Source: a virus | Reading direction: 5' to 3' (one strand) | DNA length: 22,959 bases | IMG/VR virus record: IMGVR_UViG_3300031237_000038 | Span: 1 to 22,959 of that record | Shown: positions 20,137 to 22,959 of the stretch, piece after piece | How positions within the stretch are numbered: the first letter of the stretch is position 1 | Layout: each line of letters opens with the position of its first letter | The notes under the pieces: generated by a model | Database searches by the model: none | What the model was told of the DNA's origin: nothing | Seen by the model: the letters and a program-made list of their open reading frames with translations, nothing else | Made by a program: the position numbers and the translations under genes

Positions 20137-20728
20137 CCAGCTTCTTGGCCAGCTCCTCGCGCGATACCTTCTTCTTCCCGCCGGCCACCGCGTCCTTCAC
20201 GCCGCTGAGCTTCGCGCGCACCGCGTCGAGCTTCTGCTCCGCGAGCTTCACCTTGCGCTTCTCGATTTCCAACTTGTCCCTGCCCGCCTCGGCGGTGATC
20301 ATCTTCGAGAGCAGGAACGCCAGGTTGGAGAGCGCGGCCTGGCGCTCGGCGGAGTTCTTGGCCTTGGCGATGTTGAAGACTTCGCCGGAGAGCGCGTTCA
20401 TGGTGGCCGCGGGCAATTTCTCGAAGCCCATCGCGGCGAACTCCGCGGCGATCACCCGCGACGCTTCCGCCTCTTTCATCACCTCGGCATTCACCTGCGC
20501 CACGCGCACGTCGTACCAGCGACGCACCGAGGTGGCTGAGATGGGCCGCCCGGCAACCTTCGAGGCGATCTCCGCTGTCTCTTCCCACGTCTTCCCGTCC
20601 TGGTTGCGCGCCGTCAGGATCGCGTCGCGCACTTCCTGCGGCAGGCGGTCGAGCTTGAACGGCTGATCCACCGCGCGCTTCTCGCCCTTGCGCGGCCTGC
20701 GATAGCCCGGCTTGTGCTCGCCCTTCAT
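20102..20728 (-). CDS. Small terminase subunit, Mu gp27-like (DUF3486)
   Basis: The 208-residue DNA-recognition subunit of the packaging motor. After a basic N-terminus (KPGYRRPRKGEKRAVDQP), residues about 25-75 hold a helix-turn-helix-like region with LPQEVRDAILTARN, TWEETAEIASKVAG and ISATSVRRWYDVRV. Residues about 80-150 are helical and suited to ring assembly. A long lysine/glutamate coiled coil (about 148-178) and a basic linker lead to the closing helix REELAKKLDEIYG. This matches the DUF3486 layout of Mu gp27. The start ATG (20728) overlaps the previous gene's stop region as TGAATGAAG. Confidence 0.9.
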   Translation of the reverse strand: MKGEHKPGYRRPRKGEKRAVDQPFKLDRLPQEVRDAILTARNQDGKTWEETAEIASKVAGRPISATSVRRWYDVRVAQVNAEVMKEAEASRVIAAEFAAMGFEKLPAATMNALSGEVFNIAKAKNSAERQAALSNLAFLLSKMITAEAGRDKLEIEKRKVKLAEQKLDAVRAKLSGVKDAVAGGKKKVSREELAKKLDEIYGLTKTNA

Positions 20729-21055
20729 TCATTCCACGTCCACGGCGATACCCGCGTCGGCAATAGTTCCTTCCAGGATGTCGCGGCCGCGCGGCGTGAT
20801 CTGAATTTTGTAGATGGCCACTTCTCCGGCGCGCCGGTCCCTCACTTGCTCTGCGGTCAAGCACTGGCGCTCGATCAGGTCCTGCACAATCGTGCGCACC
20901 AGATTGAGGTGCGCGGGAAAATGCAGCCGCTCCAGCGTTTCCAGCAGTGAGTAATCGTCGTAGCGGTGCCGTTGATTGGCGTGTTGCATGCCCACGAGCT
21001 TCAGCACCACGCCGCGCAATCGCCGGATCTGGGCTGGGGTCACGCTCATCATCAT
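20729..21055 (-). CDS. Winged-helix-like protein upstream of terminase (Mu gp26 position)
   Basis: The product is 108 residues, starting in an ATGA overlap; three Met codons in a row make the exact start uncertain. Predicted helices (VTPAQIRRLRGVVLKLVG, YSLLETLERLHF, NLVRTIVQDLIERQCL) are followed by a two-strand wing, YKIQITPRGRDILEG, which resembles the wing of winged-helix proteins. Mu-like phages often carry such a small protein before the small terminase. It may bind DNA or help packaging start, but this is by analogy only. There is no signal or membrane segment. Confidence 0.75.
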   Translation of the reverse strand: MMMSVTPAQIRRLRGVVLKLVGMQHANQRHRYDDYSLLETLERLHFPAHLNLVRTIVQDLIERQCLTAEQVRDRRAGEVAIYKIQITPRGRDILEGTIADAGIAVDVE

Positions 21056-21462
21056 GGTTTTGGCAGCCTCTCGTGGATGAGCTTCAAGATTTCTTCGTTC
21101 TGCTGGGCGACGAATCCGATGGCCGCTTTGGTGGCCTGCGCCTCGCGGTCGTCCTTTTCTGCCAGCGCTTCCACGGAGCCCTGCAGGCCGCTGTGCGATG
21201 TGGCCAGGTCCTTGAGCGCGCCCACGAATTCGCCGGCGCGCTTATCGATGCGCCAGATCAGCAGAGCGCCCAGCACCGCCGGGAGGCCGAAACCTGGGCC
21301 CCAGCTCTTCAGGACTTCGACAACGATCTGCGGCTGCTGGCGGATCACGTCGGCCAGCACCAGCACCGCGGTGACGCCGGCGCTGCCGGAAACGCACATC
21401 ACTGCCAGGCGCTTGAAGCTGCCCGCCACGTCCGGCTTCTTCAGCTCGTCGACCACGCTCAT
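21052..21462 (-). CDS. Small membrane protein with two helices, holin or accessory candidate
   Basis: The product is 136 residues from the ATG at 21462, which overlaps the previous stop as ATGA. Two membrane segments are visible: about residues 16-38 (LAVMCVSGSAGVTAVLVLAD) and about 53-69 (GFGLPAVLGALLIW). A predicted cytoplasmic coiled coil, rich in Lys, Glu and Gln, then runs to the C-terminus (ALAEKDDREAQATKAAIGFV and EEILKLIHERL). This layout is common in phage membrane proteins coded beside lysis genes. It could be a holin, an antiholin partner of the preceding gene, or a membrane anchor. No family was recognised. Confidence 0.72.
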   Translation of the reverse strand: MSVVDELKKPDVAGSFKRLAVMCVSGSAGVTAVLVLADVIRQQPQIVVEVLKSWGPGFGLPAVLGALLIWRIDKRAGEFVGALKDLATSHSGLQGSVEALAEKDDREAQATKAAIGFVAQQNEEILKLIHERLPKP

Positions 21463-21749
21463 CGAGTGAAGGCGCCTCCCGAAGTTTTGCGCGTGTCCGC
21501 GGGCGGTGCCGCGGGAGTAGCGCCGGCATCCTTGCCGGCCGCAGTCTTCTCTTTCGCGCGTTCGACAACTTCGAGCAGCAAATTCGCATAGCGGTCGGCT
21601 TTGTCGCCCAGGCCGAACGCGGTGAGCCCCAGCCCGATCACCACCACGGCCTCGGCTGCATTCAACAGACCGAGCCAGAAGCCCGCGACGCCGGCCAGCA
21701 CCAGCACCGCCGCGCCGATCTTCGTCTTGTAGCCTTCGAGCCAACGCAT
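21459..21749 (-). CDS. Small membrane protein, holin candidate
   Basis: The 96-residue product starts MRWLEGYKTKIGAAVLVLAG. Two hydrophobic helices span about residues 11-28 and 33-47 (AVVVIGLGLTAFGLG), separated by a short turn with Leu-Asn-Ala-Ala-Glu. A charged, then Ala/Pro/Lys-rich C-terminus follows. The EGYKTKIGA opening and the FGLGDKADR close of the second helix are like many small phage holins, which gather in the inner membrane to time lysis. GGAGG lies in front of the ATG at 21749. No endolysin gene is in the window, so the lysis role rests on topology and place. Confidence 0.68.
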   Translation of the reverse strand: MRWLEGYKTKIGAAVLVLAGVAGFWLGLLNAAEAVVVIGLGLTAFGLGDKADRYANLLLEVVERAKEKTAAGKDAGATPAAPPADTRKTSGGAFTR

Positions 21750-21750
21750 G

Positions 21751-21927
21751 TCAGTCCTCCTCCTTCACCTCGATGGACTGGATCATGGAAAGCGGACCGC
21801 CCCAGCCGCTCGCGCCTTCTTGCGTCTTGCGCTGGAAGTCGGCAATGCCCCAAGATCCGTGCATGGCAATCACCAGGCTTTCAACCTCGAACTTTTCCCC
21901 CGTTTTCAGCGTGACGATGCACTTCAT
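21751..21927 (-). CDS. Small protein of unknown function
   Basis: The product is 58 residues from the ATG at 21927 (GGGAGG ten bases upstream); an ATG at 21963 in the same frame lies inside the flanking hairpin region and is less likely. It begins KCIVTLKTGEKFEVESLVIA, a short beta pair, then a Trp/Gly segment WGIADFQRKTQEGASGWGG and a final strand with IQSIEVKEED. It looks like a tiny beta-barrel or wedge. No membrane segment is visible. It lies between two genes of the presumed lysis region. Confidence 0.68.
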   Translation of the reverse strand: MKCIVTLKTGEKFEVESLVIAMHGSWGIADFQRKTQEGASGWGGPLSMIQSIEVKEED

Positions 21928-21959
21928 GGGCCACGAACCTCCCGACTTCTGAGAACCTT

Positions 21960-21980
21960 GCACAGGCTACGAGCCTGTGC
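21960..21980. repeat. GCACAGGCT/AGCCTGTGC hairpin
   Basis: A perfect nine-base-pair inverted repeat with loop ACG, in the 62-base gap between two small genes. I recall similar GCACAGGCT...AGCCTGTGC units as dispersed intergenic repeats in Acidobacteriota. No T run follows, so I do not call it a terminator. Confidence 0.6.
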
Positions 21981-21989
21981 TACCAGCGC

Positions 21990-22349
21990 CTACGTCTTCG
22001 CCACGCCGGGGGCATCGAGATACGGCCAGTCGATCACCACGTCGCGGAGCTGCGCGGCCCACACTTCATTGCCGATCACCGGCTCCAGCGCGGCGGCCAC
22101 GGCCTGGAATTCCGCGGCGAGTTTGTCGTCGCCGGTGCGCGCGGTGGTCTCCGCGTAGTAGCGCGCCGTGGCCAGCAGCATGTTGGCGATGGCCCACGCA
22201 TCGATCTGCGGCCGCGAGAGCAGAACGTTCAGCGAGCGGTCCAGTCCCTCGGCGATCTGGTCGTCCAGCTTCGACTTCGTGCGCGCCGCCACCAGGCGGA
22301 ACGCCTGCAGCGCAATCTGGATCAGGACGGGAATCAGGGCTGGATTCAT
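21990..22349 (-). CDS. Small helical protein of unknown function
   Basis: The 119-residue product starts in an ATGA overlap with the lipoprotein gene and has AGGAGG six bases before the ATG (22349). The N-terminus NPALIPVLIQIALQAFRLVA is an amphipathic or weakly membrane-seeking helix. Charged helices follow, KLDDQIAEGLDRSLNVLLSR then DAWAIANMLLATARYYAETT, and a C-terminal segment with RDVVIDWPYLDAPG. It has no cysteines and no cleavage site. It is probably a soluble or membrane-touching accessory protein of the pre-head block. I do not recognise it. Confidence 0.72.
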   Translation of the reverse strand: MNPALIPVLIQIALQAFRLVAARTKSKLDDQIAEGLDRSLNVLLSRPQIDAWAIANMLLATARYYAETTARTGDDKLAAEFQAVAAALEPVIGNEVWAAQLRDVVIDWPYLDAPGVAKT

Positions 22350-22903
22350 TGGCCGCCTCCTGCTCTCTTGAGCGCGTCCATCGCGCCCTGAAATTCAGTG
22401 AGCCGCTTCTGGAGTTCGGCTTCGCGCGCGGCGCGGGCCGCGGGATCTTCATCCAGGCGGCATGGCGCAGTGCCTTCGCGCCAGCCTGGTCCGGTGCACA
22501 CCGCGTCGATGGCGACGTTCAGCAGGCGGTGCTGCTCGCCGGCGGCCTTGATCGCATTGCAAAGGCCGACGCAGAAGTTTTGGTCCTTGATCGTTTCGAG
22601 CGTGCACAGCGAACGGCACTCGTCGCCGTGGTGCTCTTTGGCCTTTTCCAGGAACGCGCCCTCGCCCACGCTCACATCGCGCGCCAGCCAGTGCAGCGGA
22701 TACTTCGGCTGCGTGTCGGGGTTCGCGCCGGAATTCTTGCCGCCGCAGCCGGCCAGCGAGACAACTAGGAGGACGAGGGCGACGAACGAAACTGCGCGAG
22801 TTCCTCCTCCGCCAGAATTCTGGCGGACTCGATCCGCAATCCGCACAGCGCCAGAAACGTTTTTGTCGCGGGATGCAGTCTCTGCCTTCCCCTTGCTGTT
22901 CAT
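22346..22903 (-). CDS. Lipoprotein with paired cysteines, function unknown
   Basis: The 185-residue product is read from the ATG at 22903 (GGAGG nine bases upstream, ATGA overlap with the preceding stop). A 35-residue polar leader comes first, then a hydrophobic stretch VSFVALVLLVVS and the lipobox LAGC with Cys53 as the lipid site. The leader is unusually long for a lipoprotein, and part of it (VRQNSGG) is coded by a 20-base palindrome. The mature part holds C96-X3-C100-X10-C111-X3-C115 plus C136 and C148, six cysteines that could form three disulphides. A charged C-terminal helix follows. It may be an envelope protein for lysis (spanin-like place) or superinfection exclusion; neither is shown. 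Confidence 0.72.
   Translation of the reverse strand: MNSKGKAETASRDKNVSGAVRIADRVRQNSGGGGTRAVSFVALVLLVVSLAGCGGKNSGANPDTQPKYPLHWLARDVSVGEGAFLEKAKEHHGDECRSLCTLETIKDQNFCVGLCNAIKAAGEQHRLLNVAIDAVCTGPGWREGTAPCRLDEDPAARAAREAELQKRLTEFQGAMDALKRAGGGQ
22808..22827. repeat. 20-base perfect palindrome (family C)
   Basis: TCCGCCAGAATTCTGGCGGA equals its own reverse complement. It lies inside the leader of the lipoprotein gene and is translated. Its arms match the palindromes at 8507-8523 and 15007-15021. Confidence 0.65.
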
Positions 22904-22959
22904 CGTCCTGGTCCTCCATTTCGTTTGCGCGCGGCGGGCAGATCCCATTGGCCCAGGTC
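22900..22959 (-). CDS. C-terminal end of an upstream gene (partial)
   Basis: An open frame enters from base 22959, codes for 19 residues (DLGQWDLPAARKR then NGGPGR) and stops at a TGA that overlaps the lipoprotein ATG as ATGA, like the other junctions of this operon. Too little is present to name it. Its place would suit a lysis or regulatory gene. Confidence 0.4.
   Translation of the reverse strand, partial: DLGQWDLPAARKRNGGPGR

Larger units (their letters stand above)
175..22959. mobile_element. Transposable Mu-like prophage with siphovirus-type tail (right part)
   Basis: The span carries a contiguous late-gene block whose head proteins match the Mu set: gp27-like and gp28-like terminase, DUF935 portal, gpF, gpI with nested scaffold, gp36, gpG-like and gp37-like. 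The tail genes are those of a long non-contractile tail. The left boundary is placed at the TG at 175-176, where similarity to RNase J stops and just before three evenly spaced TGTCAG repeats. The other end, with transposase and repressor, lies beyond base 22959. No tail gene in the window is visibly broken, so the late region looks complete. Confidence 0.85.

Overview
The window is the late-gene half and right-hand end of a transposable, Mu-like prophage in a GC-rich bacterium. Every real gene reads on the minus strand, so transcription runs from base 22959 towards base 1. The far left edge (1 to about 174) is not phage. It is part of a host ribonuclease J gene cut off at its 5' side, next to three 22-23 bp spaced TGTCAG repeats that look like transposase-binding sites at an element end. 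The RNase J wording and several families of short repeats that I recall from Acidobacteriota (Koribacter/Terriglobia-type) genomes suggest that phylum. This host call is an inference.

Layout in order of transcription. 22959-21052 is a pre-head block: the end of an unidentified gene, a lipoprotein with paired cysteines, two small unknown proteins, and two small two-helix membrane proteins that are holin candidates. 21055-18558 is DNA packaging: a winged-helix-like protein, a Mu gp27-type small terminase, a 64-residue ORF overlapping both terminase genes, and a Mu gp28-type large terminase. 18508-11078 is the head and connector block: DUF935 portal, Mu gpF-like minor head protein, gpI-like protease with a nested scaffold start, decoration protein, major capsid, a secreted protein with a signal peptide, a gp35-like small protein, gp36-like (DUF1320), gpG-like virion morphogenesis protein, and gp37-like (DUF1834).

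11052-1373 is the tail. It has no sheath or baseplate genes. There is a tail tube protein, a probable assembly protein, a zinc-ribbon protein, an 814-residue tape measure, a distal tail protein with a sugar-binding-like C-terminus, a lambda gpL-like hub, a large tail-tip protein and a small unknown protein. The particle is therefore predicted to have a Mu-type head on a long non-contractile tail, as in the Pseudomonas transposable phages B3 and D3112. Last before the phage end is a D12-class adenine methyltransferase, at the place Mu keeps its DNA-modification gene mom.

Most junctions are ATGA or TGATG overlaps, as in one long co-translated operon. Where there are gaps, they are often filled by short palindromic or direct repeats. 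Some of these repeats also run in frame into phage genes. The points most worth a second look are the element end and its target, the hub whose four-cysteine motif is split by a duplicated domain, the signal-peptide protein next to the capsid gene, the zinc-ribbon protein in the tail-chaperone slot, and the spread of repeats through an otherwise intact-looking late region.
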